Origin: Rubrivivax gelatinosus
Lineage (GTDB): Bacteria > Pseudomonadota > Gammaproteobacteria > Burkholderiales > Burkholderiaceae_C
Length of the DNA: 64,000 nt
Direction: 5' to 3'
NCBI RefSeq assembly: GCF_004340905.1
Contig: NZ_SLXD01000004.1
Location: 283,531-347,530, forward strand
Positions 54,945 through 63,913 of this stretch are shown piece by piece (position 1 is the first letter of the stretch; every line of letters begins with the position of its first letter). Below the pieces are notes generated by a model. The model did no database searches and was not told where the DNA came from. It worked only from the letters and a program-made list of their open reading frames with translations. The position numbers and the translations under genes were made by a program.

Positions 54945-55496
54945 ATGTCCATTCTTCCGGTCCCGTTTCCTCCCTCCGACGTGCCGGCAGTATCGGGCTC
55001 TTGCGGCGGCAGCGAGGCCGCCCGGCTCTTCGTGGACCATCAGCCCTGGCTGCTGCAGCGTCTGCACGCCCGACTGCGAAATCGCGCGGATGCCGAGGAC
55101 CTGAGTTCCGAGACCTTTCTGCGCGTGATGAGCCAGCCGGGCGCGGTGGTGGTCCAGACGCCCCGTGCCTATCTGACGACCATCGCCAAGCGTCTGCTCA
55201 TCAACCTCTGGCGTCGCCGCGAGCTGGAGCAGGCCTATCTCGACGCCATCGCCTTGCTGCCCGAGGCGATGGCGCCGTCGCCGGAAGAGCGTGCGCTGCT
55301 GCTGGAGTCCCTGGAGTCGATCGCGCAGGCGCTCGAGGCGCAGCCATCCAAGGCCCGCCAGGCCTTTCTGATGAGCCAGCTCGACGGCATGGGCTATGCC
55401 GACATCGCACGGGAACTGGGTGTCTCGGCGAGCACGGTCAGGCGCTACATGACCCAGTGCTGGGAAGCCTGCTGGCACATCCGCGGCCCGGCATGA
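54945..55496 (+). CDS. ECF sigma factor, FecI-type
   Basis: The 183-residue sigma factor has region 2 (LHARLRNRADAEDLSSETFLRV, TPRAYLTTIAKRLLINLWRR) and region 4 (SQLDGMGYADIARELGVSAS, TVRRYMTQCW). The FecR-type gene follows after 67 nt and the TonB receptor gene comes next, so the set is a cell-surface signalling system for an iron-siderophore complex. A Fur box precedes it. The 3' end lies in the dispersed repeat, copy 2. Confidence 0.93.
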   Translation: MSILPVPFPPSDVPAVSGSCGGSEAARLFVDHQPWLLQRLHARLRNRADAEDLSSETFLRVMSQPGAVVVQTPRAYLTTIAKRLLINLWRRRELEQAYLDAIALLPEAMAPSPEERALLLESLESIAQALEAQPSKARQAFLMSQLDGMGYADIARELGVSASTVRRYMTQCWEACWHIRGPA

Positions 55497-55533
55497 GCCC
55501 TCAGGACTTGTCCGGGGCTCATTCCCGCTTGGC
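55489..55533. repeat. Dispersed ~45-bp repeat, copy 2
   Basis: GCATGAGCCCTCAGGACTTG followed by TCCGGGGCTCATTCCCGC is the inverse of 43514-43557 with one indel. It overlaps the sigma stop codon (TGA 55494-55496) and lies before the FecR ribosome site. It can fold on the GAGCCC/GGGCTC stem, so here it may act as an intercistronic hairpin. Confidence 0.8.
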
Positions 55534-55563
55534 GGGACCGGCCGCCGGCCGAAGGGGGCCCCA

Positions 55564-56559
55564 GTGAGCGTGCCGCCGCTGGACCCCAGTGCACGCGAGG
55601 CCATCGCCTGGATGGTGCGCCTGCAGTCGGGAGAGGCCGGTGAGGCGGACCAGGCGGCTTTCGCGGCCTGGCTGGCGAAGGACGAACGCCATCGTCTGGC
55701 CTGGCAGCACCTCAGCGCGCCGGTCAGCCAGGCCCTGGCGCCTGTCCGTTCGTTCGGCCAGAAGCTGTCGGGGCAGGGCCGGCGCATGGCCCAGGCCGTG
55801 GACGAGGCGGCGTCGCGCATCCAGCGGCGTCGCCGCGCGCTTCGGGGTGCGCTGGCGTTGGGCGGCCTGGGCGTCGGCACGGCGGCGCTCGTGCAGCGCT
55901 GGGTTCCCTTGCAGGAGCAGTTCGCCGACATGCACACCGCCACCGGCGAGCGCCGGCGCTACGGGCTGCCCGACGGCAGTTCGCTGCTGCTGAACGCGCG
56001 CTCGGCCGCTGACCTCGCATTCGATGCGCGGCAGCGCGGCCTGCGGCTGCGGCGCGGGGCTGCGGTCGCCGACATCGTGCCCGAGCGCCACCGGCCGTTC
56101 AGCCTGCAACTCCTGCACGGGGAGGTCCGCAGCGTCGCCACGGCCGACACGGCTCGCGTTCTCGTGCAGCAAAGGGAACAGGACAGCCTCGTCGTGGCCT
56201 TGCAGGAGGCCGTCGATCTTGCGCCCCTGGCCGGACCCCGCCTCAGGCTGGCACCGGGCGAGGCGGCCTCGCTGTCACGGGATGGCGCGCGCGTGCAGGC
56301 CGAGGACGCCGCTGCGGCCGTTGCCTGGGCGCGGGGGCGGGTGGTGGCCTACGACCGGCCGCTCGGCGAGGTCGTCGACGCTTTGCGCGCCTACCGCGTC
56401 GGGCTGATCCGCATCTCCGAGGAGGCCGCCGCGCTCAAGGTCTACGGCAACTATCCGCTGGACGACACCCTGCAGGCGCTCGCCAGCATCGCCGAAACCC
56501 TGCCGGTGCTCGTGCACGTGCATTCGGGAGGCTGGCTGGTGCGCATCGAACTCGCGTGA
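55564..56559 (+). CDS. FecR-family anti-sigma/sigma regulator
   Basis: The 331-residue protein starts at GTG 55564 after AAGGGGGCC. The N-terminal cytoplasmic DUF4880 region has EAIAWMVRLQSGEAGEADQA and WLAKDERHRLAWQHL. A membrane-spanning stretch lies near residues 96-112 (ALRGALALGGLGVGTAAL). The periplasmic FecR domain (YGLPDGSSLLLNARSAADLA) and a C-terminal STN-binding part follow. It carries the signal from the receptor's STN domain to the sigma factor. Confidence 0.93.
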   Translation: MSVPPLDPSAREAIAWMVRLQSGEAGEADQAAFAAWLAKDERHRLAWQHLSAPVSQALAPVRSFGQKLSGQGRRMAQAVDEAASRIQRRRRALRGALALGGLGVGTAALVQRWVPLQEQFADMHTATGERRRYGLPDGSSLLLNARSAADLAFDARQRGLRLRRGAAVADIVPERHRPFSLQLLHGEVRSVATADTARVLVQQREQDSLVVALQEAVDLAPLAGPRLRLAPGEAASLSRDGARVQAEDAAAAVAWARGRVVAYDRPLGEVVDALRAYRVGLIRISEEAAALKVYGNYPLDDTLQALASIAETLPVLVHVHSGGWLVRIELA

Positions 56560-56666
56560 GGGGCGGAGCGCGACTTTTTTCGTCGCGCCGTGGTCACTTT
56601 TTCGTTTTCGCGGGTCATCCCTTGTGAGAGGCCGCGCCGCGGCTGGTTCAAGAGTCGACCCCACCC

Positions 56667-59120
56667 ATGCAAGAACGCTCGTCCCGCCACGCCTGCGTGG
56701 CCCACGCCCTGCGCCCCACGGTTCTGGCCGCCGCCGCCTGCTTCATGGCCCTCGCCCCGGTGGCGGCCCGGGCCCAGGCCGGCGTCGCCGAGTCTTCGGC
56801 GCTGCACCACTACGACATCCCCGCGCAGCCGCTGGGCGCCACGCTCACCCGCATTGCCGAAGAGAGCGGCGAACGCTTTTCGCTGGATGCACAAACGGTT
56901 CGTGGCATCGACGCCCCGGCCGTGCGCGGGCGCTACTCGGCCGAGCAGGCCGCGCAACAGGCGCTGGCCGGCAGCGGTTTGCGGCTGATGCGAACCGGCA
57001 GCGGGGCCTGGACGGTCCAGCGGGCCGGCCTGCAGCAGGGCCCCGGCGAATCCGAGGCGGCCGCCGCTTCGCCGGCCACGCTGCCGACCATCACCATCTC
57101 CGGCAAGGCGCCGGGTTCGACCTCCGAGGGCTCCGGCGCCTACACAACAGGATCGTCGAGCAGTTCCACCCGGTTGAACCTGTCGGCGCAGGAGACGCCG
57201 CAGTCGCTGACCGTGGTGACCCGCCAGCGCCTGGATGACCAGCGCAGCAACAGTCTGAGCGACGTGCTGGACACGGTGTCGGGCATCACCGTCACCCGCG
57301 ACGGCCTGGGTGCCGAGAGCGACGGGTTCTGGTCGCGCGGCTTCGAGATCCAGAACTACGAGATCGACGGTGTTCCCACGGCGTCGCTGCTGAATCACTA
57401 CGCCGAGAACATGGCCATGTACGACCGCGTGGAGATCGTGCGCGGCGCCACCGGCCTCATCAGCGGCCTGGGCAACCCGTCGGCCACCATCAACCTGATC
57501 CGCAAGCGCCCGACGGCGCGGCCCGAGGCCAGCGTCAGCGCCGAGGCCGGAAGCTGGAACCGCGCCGGATTCGGCGTCGACGCCTCCGGCGAACTCGGCG
57601 AAGCCGGCGCGCTGCGTGGTCGCATCGTGGCGGACTACCGCAGGCAGGACGCCTGGATCGACCGCTACGAGCAGCGCACGGGCCTGTTGTACGGCATCGT
57701 CGAGGCCGATCTCGACGCCGACACCTTGCTGACCTTGGGCTTCAGCCACCAGCGCATCGACGTCGACTCACCGATGCGCTCCGGCCTGCCGGCCCTGTAT
57801 CCCGACGGCGGCGCGACCCGTCTGCCGCGCTCGACCAGCGCTTCGCCCTCCTGGTCCTACAACGACCACGAGCAGAGCACCGCCTTCGTCTCGCTGGAGC
57901 GTCAGTTCGCGAACGGCTGGAACGGCAAGCTGGAGTACGGCTTCAGCCGCGACAGCTACGACTCGGTCTACACCTATCTCAACGGCACGCTCGAGCGCGA
58001 CGGCAGCGGCACCAGCCTGCTGCCCACGCGCTTCAAGGGCAAGCCGCGGCAGCACAACCTCGACGCCTACCTGACCGGGCCCTTCAGCCTCTTCGGCCGC
58101 CGGCACGAGTTGATCGGCGGGCTGACGCTGTCGCGCCTGAACGACGACGGTCCGTCCTACGGTGGCTGGCAGTACGACTACGCGTCCTCGGCTGCCGGCA
58201 GCATCCCCGACCTGTTCAGCTACGACGGCGAGAATGCCCCGCCCACGTTCTCCGTCAGCGGAAGCACGCGCAACAAGACCACCAACCATGCCGCCTACCT
58301 GACGGGCCGCTTCGACCTCGCCCAGGGCCTGAAACTCATCGTCGGGGGACGTGCCATCCGCTGGAGCCGCGACATCGTCTCCGTCGATGCCGCCGGCGTC
58401 GAAACGCCGGACCGGGACGACAGAAAGGTCTTCGTGCCTTACGTGGGCACGGTCTACGACCTGACGCCGCAGTGGGCGGCGTACGCGAGCGTGACCAAGA
58501 TCTTCAACCCCCAGTCCTACGGCGTGCGTGACGAGAACAACGACACGCTCGATCCGATGGAAGGCCGGGGCGTCGAAGTCGGCCTGAAGGGCCGCCATCT
58601 CGACGGCAGGCTCGAGTCCAGCCTGGCCTTGTTCGACCTCCAGCAGGACAACCTGGCGGTCTGGCAGGCCGAGTATCCGGGCAGCAATGTCTACAAGGCC
58701 GAGCAGAACACGAGTTCGAAGGGCGTCGAGGCGCAGGCCAACGGCGAGCTCGCGCCGGGCTGGCAGCTGGCGGCGGGTTATGCCTACACGCTGACCGAAG
58801 ACGCCGACGGCCATCGCATCAACACCGTGCTGCCCAAGCACAGCGTCAGGGTCTTCAGCAGCTACCGCCTGCCGGGCGCCTACGCCGGCCTGACGCTGGG
58901 CGCGGGCGTGAACTGGCAGTCCAAGGTCGGCAGCGCGGGGGTCGAGCAGGGCAGCTATGCCCTGTTCAGCCTGCTGGCGCGCTACGAGTTCGATCGCCAC
59001 TGGAGCGCCGCGCTCAACGTGCACAACCTGCTGGACCGCCGCTACTACAGCTATGCCGGCTACTACAGCTTCTATGGTGCGCCTCGCAATGCAGTGGCGA
59101 GCCTGAAGTACACGTTCTGA
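56667..59120 (+). CDS. TonB-dependent siderophore receptor with signalling (STN) domain
   Basis: The 817-residue outer-membrane transducer has a signal peptide (cleavage near AARAQ), an STN domain at about residues 45-115 (HYDIPAQPLGATLTRIAEES), a plug with QSLTVVTRQRLDDQRSNSLS and VEIVRGATGLISGLGNPSAT, and a 22-strand-type barrel ending in KYTF. It has the full length and layout of FpvA/FecA-type receptors. The ligand is probably a ferric siderophore (hydroxamate-like is a guess). It is the last gene of the Fur-controlled set. The 222-nt gap after it shows no gene. Confidence 0.94.
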   Translation: MQERSSRHACVAHALRPTVLAAAACFMALAPVAARAQAGVAESSALHHYDIPAQPLGATLTRIAEESGERFSLDAQTVRGIDAPAVRGRYSAEQAAQQALAGSGLRLMRTGSGAWTVQRAGLQQGPGESEAAAASPATLPTITISGKAPGSTSEGSGAYTTGSSSSSTRLNLSAQETPQSLTVVTRQRLDDQRSNSLSDVLDTVSGITVTRDGLGAESDGFWSRGFEIQNYEIDGVPTASLLNHYAENMAMYDRVEIVRGATGLISGLGNPSATINLIRKRPTARPEASVSAEAGSWNRAGFGVDASGELGEAGALRGRIVADYRRQDAWIDRYEQRTGLLYGIVEADLDADTLLTLGFSHQRIDVDSPMRSGLPALYPDGGATRLPRSTSASPSWSYNDHEQSTAFVSLERQFANGWNGKLEYGFSRDSYDSVYTYLNGTLERDGSGTSLLPTRFKGKPRQHNLDAYLTGPFSLFGRRHELIGGLTLSRLNDDGPSYGGWQYDYASSAAGSIPDLFSYDGENAPPTFSVSGSTRNKTTNHAAYLTGRFDLAQGLKLIVGGRAIRWSRDIVSVDAAGVETPDRDDRKVFVPYVGTVYDLTPQWAAYASVTKIFNPQSYGVRDENNDTLDPMEGRGVEVGLKGRHLDGRLESSLALFDLQQDNLAVWQAEYPGSNVYKAEQNTSSKGVEAQANGELAPGWQLAAGYAYTLTEDADGHRINTVLPKHSVRVFSSYRLPGAYAGLTLGAGVNWQSKVGSAGVEQGSYALFSLLARYEFDRHWSAALNVHNLLDRRYYSYAGYYSFYGAPRNAVASLKYTF

Positions 59121-59342
59121 CCTGGCGCCGCGGCGCGCGGCGCGCGGCGGTGGCCGGCGCCGCCCCCGTCTCGTGTCCGCCGAAGACGTGTTGCGTCGCC
59201 TCGCCGCAGCGCCAACGTCCGGTGCGGCCGCTCGCTCGTTCGTGGAGGGCAGGGCTTCGTTCGAGGAAGAGGCCGCAGGCGGCAGGCGGCGCGCCGCGAT
59301 CTTGCTGCCAAAATGCCGCGCCTGTCGTCCCCGCGAGCCCGC

Positions 59343-59684
59343 ATGCCGCTCCTCGTCTCTCTTGCCCGCCGGGCTCGCCTGGCCCTGGCATGCACCCCCC
59401 TCGTCGCCGCCACAGCCGCGCTGGCCGCCGGCACGCCGCTGCCCGACGTCTCGATGCTCGCCGGCGCCTGCAGCAACTGCCACCGCGCCGGCCCGGCGAC
59501 GTCCTCGCCGGCCAGCATTCCCACCCTGCAGGGCTTCAGCGAAGAGCAGCTGCGCCAGCGGCTCGCGGCCTTCCGCGCCGGCCAGGTGCCCGACGCCACG
59601 GTGATGCCGCGCCTGATGCGTGCGCTCGGCGACGACGAGATCGCCGCGCTGGCGCGCTGGTTCGCCCAGGGGCCGGCGCGATGA
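59343..59684 (+). CDS. fccA: Flavocytochrome c sulfide dehydrogenase, cytochrome subunit (monoheme)
   Basis: The 113-residue periplasmic c-type cytochrome has a signal peptide (cleavage near ALAAG) and one heme site, CSNCHRAG, with an axial Met likely in VMPRLMRAL. It overlaps the flavoprotein gene by 4 nt (ATGA). Many FccA proteins have two hemes; this one has one. It accepts electrons from FccB during sulfide oxidation. Confidence 0.88.
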   Translation: MPLLVSLARRARLALACTPLVAATAALAAGTPLPDVSMLAGACSNCHRAGPATSSPASIPTLQGFSEEQLRQRLAAFRAGQVPDATVMPRLMRALGDDEIAALARWFAQGPAR

Positions 59685-60961
59685 GGCCGATGTCCCGCCG
59701 CGGCCTGCTGGGCCAGGCCGCGGCCGCCGGCGCCGCGCTGGCGATGCCGGCCCTCGTGCGCGCGCAGGGCGCTACGGCGCGGGTCGTCGTCGTCGGCGGC
59801 GGCTTCGGCGGCGCCACCGCGGCGCGCCAGCTCAAGCGGCTGGCGCCGAAGGTCCAGGTGACGCTGGTCGAGCCGGCGAGCCGCTTCTTCACCTGCCCGT
59901 TCAGCAACCACTACCTCGCCGGGCTGCGCGACTGGGACAGCCTGGGCCACGGCTTCGACGGCCTGCGCGCCGCCGGCGTCGAGGTCGTCCAGGCGCTGGC
60001 CGACGACGTCGACACCACGGCACGCACGGTGACGCTGTCGACCGGGCAGCGCCTGGCCTGGGACCGCCTGGTGCTGTCGCCCGGCGTCGAGATGCGCTGG
60101 GGCGCCCTGGAAGGCTACGACGAAGCCGCCGCCGAGCGGGCGCCGCACGCCTGGAAGGCCGGCCCGCAGACGCAGCTGCTGCGCCGCCAGCTGCAGGCGA
60201 TGGATGACGGCGGCGTCTTCGTGATGGCCATCCCCGACAACCCGTTCCGCTGCCCGCCGGGGCCGTACGAACGCGCGGCGCTGGTGGCGCACTACTTCAG
60301 GCAGCACAAGCCGCGCGCCAAGATCCTGCTGCTCGACGCCAAGGACAACTTCTCGAAGAAGGCGCTGTTCCAGCAGGGCTGGAAGGCGCTGTACGGCTCG
60401 ATGATCGAGTGGGTGGGCCAGTCCGACGATGGTCAGGTGATGCGTGTCGACGCCAAGTCGCTGAGCGTCGAAACGACCTTCGGCCGCGTCGTGAAGGCCG
60501 CGGTGCTGAACGTCATCCCGCCGCAGAAGGCCGGGCGCATCGCCGAGCGGGCCGGCGTCACCGATGCCAGCGGCTGGGTGCCGGTCAAGGCCGAGAGCTT
60601 CGAGAGCCGGCGTGTGGCCGGCGTCTACGTCGTCGGCGATGCGACGATCGCCGCGCCGATGCCCAAATCGGGCTTTGTCGCCAACATGCAGGGCAAGATG
60701 GCGGCGGCGGCGATCGCCGCCGAGTTCACCGGCCACGAGCCGCCGCCGGCGGCCTACGTCAACACCTGCTACAGCCTGGTCGGGCCGGACTACGGCATCT
60801 CGGTGGCCGGCGTCTACCGCGCCGAAGGCGGCCGCATCGTCGAGGTGGCCGATGCCGGCGGCGTCAGCCCGCTGGACGCCGGCCCCGCCTTCCGCGCCGC
60901 CGAGGCGCACCACGGCGCCGCCTGGTACGAGGCCATCAGCGCCGACGTCTGGGGCGCCTGA
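59681..60961 (+). CDS. fccB: Flavocytochrome c sulfide dehydrogenase, flavoprotein subunit
   Basis: The 426-residue Tat-exported protein (SRRGLLGQAAAAGAALA signal) oxidises sulfide in the periplasm. Rossmann motif: VVVVGGGFGGATAARQLKRL. The three functional cysteines of FccB can be located: Cys72 in RFFTCPFSN (covalent FAD site, equals Cys42 of the mature Chromatium enzyme), and Cys191 in RCPPGPYE and Cys363 in NTCYSLVG (redox disulfide, equal to Cys161/Cys337). It is coupled to fccA. Confidence 0.93.
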   Translation: MRPMSRRGLLGQAAAAGAALAMPALVRAQGATARVVVVGGGFGGATAARQLKRLAPKVQVTLVEPASRFFTCPFSNHYLAGLRDWDSLGHGFDGLRAAGVEVVQALADDVDTTARTVTLSTGQRLAWDRLVLSPGVEMRWGALEGYDEAAAERAPHAWKAGPQTQLLRRQLQAMDDGGVFVMAIPDNPFRCPPGPYERAALVAHYFRQHKPRAKILLLDAKDNFSKKALFQQGWKALYGSMIEWVGQSDDGQVMRVDAKSLSVETTFGRVVKAAVLNVIPPQKAGRIAERAGVTDASGWVPVKAESFESRRVAGVYVVGDATIAAPMPKSGFVANMQGKMAAAAIAAEFTGHEPPPAAYVNTCYSLVGPDYGISVAGVYRAEGGRIVEVADAGGVSPLDAGPAFRAAEAHHGAAWYEAISADVWGA

Positions 60962-60990
60962 CATCACAGAACCCTGCAGAGGAGACCCGC

Positions 60991-62328
60991 ATGAAACGAC
61001 GCAACTTCCTGATCACGCCGCCGGCTGCCGCGCTGGCCGGCATGGCCGCCGCGCCGGGCCTGGCGCAGGCCGCGCCGACGATCATCACGCCGCAGTCGAC
61101 GATCCTGCCGCGCGAAGGCGCCAAGCCGCGCATCGTCATCTGCGGCGGCGGCTGGGGCGGGCTGACCGCCGCGCGCTACCTGCGCGAGCTGATCCCGAAC
61201 TCCGACGTCGTCGTGCTCGAGCGCAATCCGACCTTCTGGTCCGGGCCGATGAGCAACAAGTGGCTGATCGACATCGTCGGCACCGACTTCGTCAACCACG
61301 ACATGCACAAGCCGGCCAACGCCTACGGCTACAAGCTGCTGCAGACCGAAGTCACCGGCGTCGACCGCGACCGCCGCCGCGTGCTGAGCGCGCACGGCCA
61401 GATCGAGTACGACTTCCTGATCCTCTCGGGCGGCATCCGCAACGACTACGAAGCCTGGTACGGCAACGACCACCGCGCGATCGAGCACACGCGCACGCAC
61501 TTCCCGTCGGCCTACATCCCGAACGCCGAGATGTTCGCGCTCAAGCGCAAGGTGCAGGAGTTCAAGGGCGGCACGCTGGTGATGACGCTGCCGCCGCCGC
61601 CGCACCGCTGCCCGCCGTCGCCGTACGAACGCGCCTGCCTGATCGCCTGGCACATCAAGAAGAACCGGATCCCCGGCAAGATCGTGATCCTCGACCCCAA
61701 GCCGCGCATCGCGCCGATCGGCATGGGCTACAAGGCGGCCTTCGAGGAGCTGTACCCGGACATCATCACCCACGTGCCCAACGCCAAGGTGCAGGAGGTG
61801 GACCCGTTCAACAAGCGCATCAAGACCGCGGCTGGCGAGTTCCGCTTCGACGACGCGATCCTGATGCCGCCGCACCAGGCGGCCGACATGGTCTGGAACG
61901 CCGGCCTGATCGGCCAGGACGCGGCCGGCAAGCCCACCGGCTGGGCCGACATGCATCCGCGCCTGTTCCACGCGCGCAGCGACGACCGCGTCTATTTCGT
62001 CGGCGACCTGATGGGCCCGATCTCCGACCAGTTCGGCCACTACCCGAAGAGCGGCCACGTGGCCAACTACGTCGGCCGCATCGTCGCGCAGAACATCGCC
62101 GAGCGTGTGGCCGGCAAGCCGGTCGTCGCGCGCCTGCCCGACAACCTCTGCTACATGATGGTCAACGCCGATCCGCAGGAGGAGATCTCGGTGAAGTTCG
62201 AATACGAGGTCGACGCCACCGGCAAGGTCATCCAGACGCAGATCGACATGGACGTGCGCAACGAGGAGATCGTCAAGGAGGACTTCGACTGGATCCGGCA
62301 GAAGTTCCAGGACTTCCTGGCGATCTGA
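60991..62328 (+). CDS. FccB-like flavoprotein lacking the FAD-anchoring cysteine
   Basis: The 445-residue Tat-type exported protein (MKRRNFLITPPAAALAGMAA) is a paralog of the preceding FccB: IVICGGGWGGLTAARYL, HRCPPSPYERACLIAW, and a C-terminal NLCYMMVN. The two redox-disulfide cysteines align, Cys207 and the Cys in NLCYM, but the FAD-linking position has Gly85 (FWSGPMSN) where FccB has Cys72. FAD would be held non-covalently or the protein has another role. It has no cytochrome partner of its own and precedes soxY by 3 nt, so a sulfur-oxidation role is likely but unproven. Confidence 0.85.
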   Translation: MKRRNFLITPPAAALAGMAAAPGLAQAAPTIITPQSTILPREGAKPRIVICGGGWGGLTAARYLRELIPNSDVVVLERNPTFWSGPMSNKWLIDIVGTDFVNHDMHKPANAYGYKLLQTEVTGVDRDRRRVLSAHGQIEYDFLILSGGIRNDYEAWYGNDHRAIEHTRTHFPSAYIPNAEMFALKRKVQEFKGGTLVMTLPPPPHRCPPSPYERACLIAWHIKKNRIPGKIVILDPKPRIAPIGMGYKAAFEELYPDIITHVPNAKVQEVDPFNKRIKTAAGEFRFDDAILMPPHQAADMVWNAGLIGQDAAGKPTGWADMHPRLFHARSDDRVYFVGDLMGPISDQFGHYPKSGHVANYVGRIVAQNIAERVAGKPVVARLPDNLCYMMVNADPQEEISVKFEYEVDATGKVIQTQIDMDVRNEEIVKEDFDWIRQKFQDFLAI

Positions 62329-62331
62329 ACG

Positions 62332-62808
62332 ATGAAACGACGCGACTTCGTTCTGCGCGGGGCCTCGCTGGGCGGTGCGCTGGCGCTGCCGGCGGCCGCC
62401 AGCGCCGCCCCGGCCGCCGCCCCGGCCGGGCTGCTGGCGCCTGACCCGGCGGGCTTTCGCCAGGCGTTCGACAGCTTCGTCGGCAGCGCCCCCGTCGTCG
62501 AAGACGGCCTGCTGCTCGAGGTGCCGGCGCTGGGCGACAACCCGGCCGCGGTGCCGGTCAAGGTGCGGGTCACGCGGCCGATCACCGAGCAGCTCTATTG
62601 CGAGGAGATCGTCGTGCTCGCCGACCTGAACCCGGCCCCGCTGGCCTGCCGCTTCCGTTTCACGCCGGCCACCGGCACCGCCGAGGCGGCGTTTCGCATC
62701 CGCCTGAGCCAGAGCCAGACCGTGCACGCGCTGGCGCGCATGAGCGACGGCCAGGTGCTCGCCGCACGCCAGGCGGTCGAAGTCGGCTCCAGCGGCTGCG
62801 GCATGTGA
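62332..62808 (+). CDS. soxY: Sulfur carrier protein SoxY
   Basis: The 158-residue protein has a Tat-type signal (MKRRDFVLRGASLGGALALP) and a beta-sandwich mature part with ITEQLYCEEIVVLADLNPAP. SoxY holds thiosulfate or sulfide sulfur on a cysteine in a C-terminal swinging arm, usually GGCGG. Here the tail reads VEVGSSGCGM: the Cys is kept third from the end but the flanking glycines are changed. It lies 10 nt before soxZ. Confidence 0.92.
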   Translation: MKRRDFVLRGASLGGALALPAAASAAPAAAPAGLLAPDPAGFRQAFDSFVGSAPVVEDGLLLEVPALGDNPAAVPVKVRVTRPITEQLYCEEIVVLADLNPAPLACRFRFTPATGTAEAAFRIRLSQSQTVHALARMSDGQVLAARQAVEVGSSGCGM

Positions 62809-62818
62809 GGCGCGCCCG

Positions 62819-63157
62819 ATGACTGCACCACCCCGCATCTGGATCAGCAACCCGCGACCCGCGCCCGGCGAGACCGTGCGCGTGCGCGCCCAGGTCGAGC
62901 ACGTGATGGAAAGCGGCCTGCGCGCCGACCCCGAGGGCCGGCTGCGCCCGCGCGACATCGTGCGCCGCTTCGAGGCCCGCCTCGGCACGATGCTGCTGCT
63001 CGTCTGGGAGCCCGGCATCGCCGTCGCCCAGAACCCCTACATCGAGTTCACCTTCGTCGCGCGCCACGGCGGCGAGCTGGTGCTCAGCTGGGTCGACGAC
63101 CGGGGCGCGACGCAGGAGGTGCGCCGGCCGGTCGAGCTGAAGCCGGCCGCGGGGTGA
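62819..63157 (+). CDS. soxZ: Sulfur-carrier partner SoxZ
   Basis: The 112-residue protein has the SoxZ pattern: ISNPRPAPGETVRVRAQVEH, VMESGLRADPEGRLRPRDIV, and YIEFTFVARHGGELVLSWVDD. It binds SoxY to form the SoxYZ carrier. No signal peptide is needed, since it is co-exported with SoxY. The window shows no soxA, soxX, soxB or soxCD, so this is a SoxYZ-Fcc set. Confidence 0.93.
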   Translation: MTAPPRIWISNPRPAPGETVRVRAQVEHVMESGLRADPEGRLRPRDIVRRFEARLGTMLLLVWEPGIAVAQNPYIEFTFVARHGGELVLSWVDDRGATQEVRRPVELKPAAG

Positions 63158-63371
63158 GGTGACGTGCCCGACTGGCGTTGCCCGCTCCGATCAGCAGGCT
63201 CGTTCTGCCAAACGGTTCGAGATGTCGTGAGTCGGCAACAAGCCCAAGGTTCCATTCGCGGCACAGTACAGACCAGGAGTCCGGTTCCTCACGCAGCGAT
63301 GGTCAAGACATCCGAGACAACTGTCCCGGCTCTGCACGCTCTTGGAGGCCGCACGTAGAAGTCATTCGGAG

Positions 63372-63758
63372 ATGGGCATGGAGAGTTGCCGCCGCACCTA
63401 CACCCCTTTCACCGCGAACGTCCGCGCGATGATCGACGCCGACCCGTTGGCGCAGGGGAGCGTGAACGCCTGGTGCAAGGCCCGAAAAATCCCGCAGTCC
63501 ACGGTGGCGCGGTGGATGACCGGCGTGAGCGACGCGACCCTGGAGCAGGTGGATCGTGTGGCCCAAGCCACAGGCTTGCAGCCGTGGCAGTTGCTGCATC
63601 CTGAGTTCGATCCCCATCGCGCGCCGCCGCCGCTTGAGCCGGACGTGGCGTATGTCGCGCGCATCTTCTCCGGCCTTGCCGGTGCGGACCGCACGCGCGC
63701 CCAGAAGATCCTCGAGATCCTGGCAAGTGATTCGTCCGCCCGAGATCCTCATGTTTAG
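63372..63758 (+). CDS. Small helix-turn-helix protein
   Basis: The 128-residue protein has an HTH of phage/plasmid-repressor type: GSVNAWCKARKIPQSTVARW followed by ATLEQVDRVAQATGLQPWQL. The C-terminal tail has ARIFSGLAGADRTRAQKILE. The start ATG 63372 follows a GGA; ATG at 63378 is also possible. The surrounding sequence has lower GC than the rest of the window, and its stop overlaps the MCP remnant by 4 nt. This suggests acquired DNA. Confidence 0.75.
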   Translation: MGMESCRRTYTPFTANVRAMIDADPLAQGSVNAWCKARKIPQSTVARWMTGVSDATLEQVDRVAQATGLQPWQLLHPEFDPHRAPPPLEPDVAYVARIFSGLAGADRTRAQKILEILASDSSARDPHV

Positions 63759-63913
63759 GCATCGCTGTCAGCCAGCCTGAACCCGCGCATCGTCTCTTCC
63801 AGCCGCTCCTGCAGGCTACCGGCGGCGGCCGCCTCCTCCGCCTGCTCGGCGTTGCGCTGCGCCTCGCCGTCGAGGCCGGGCACCGAGCGATTAACCTGGC
63901 CTAGCTGTGAAGC
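63755..63913 (-). pseudogene. C-terminal fragment of a methyl-accepting chemotaxis protein
   Basis: The minus-strand frame reads LGQVNRSVPGLDGEAQRNAE and then AEEAAAAGSLQERLEETM, ending RGFRLADSDA. This matches the end of the MCP signalling domain (typically IGQVNQAV-MD-TQQNAA-VEEAAAAAESL). Upstream of about 63913 the frame continues into unrelated sequence, so the receptor body is lost and only ~50 codons remain. It is a broken gene. Confidence 0.8.
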
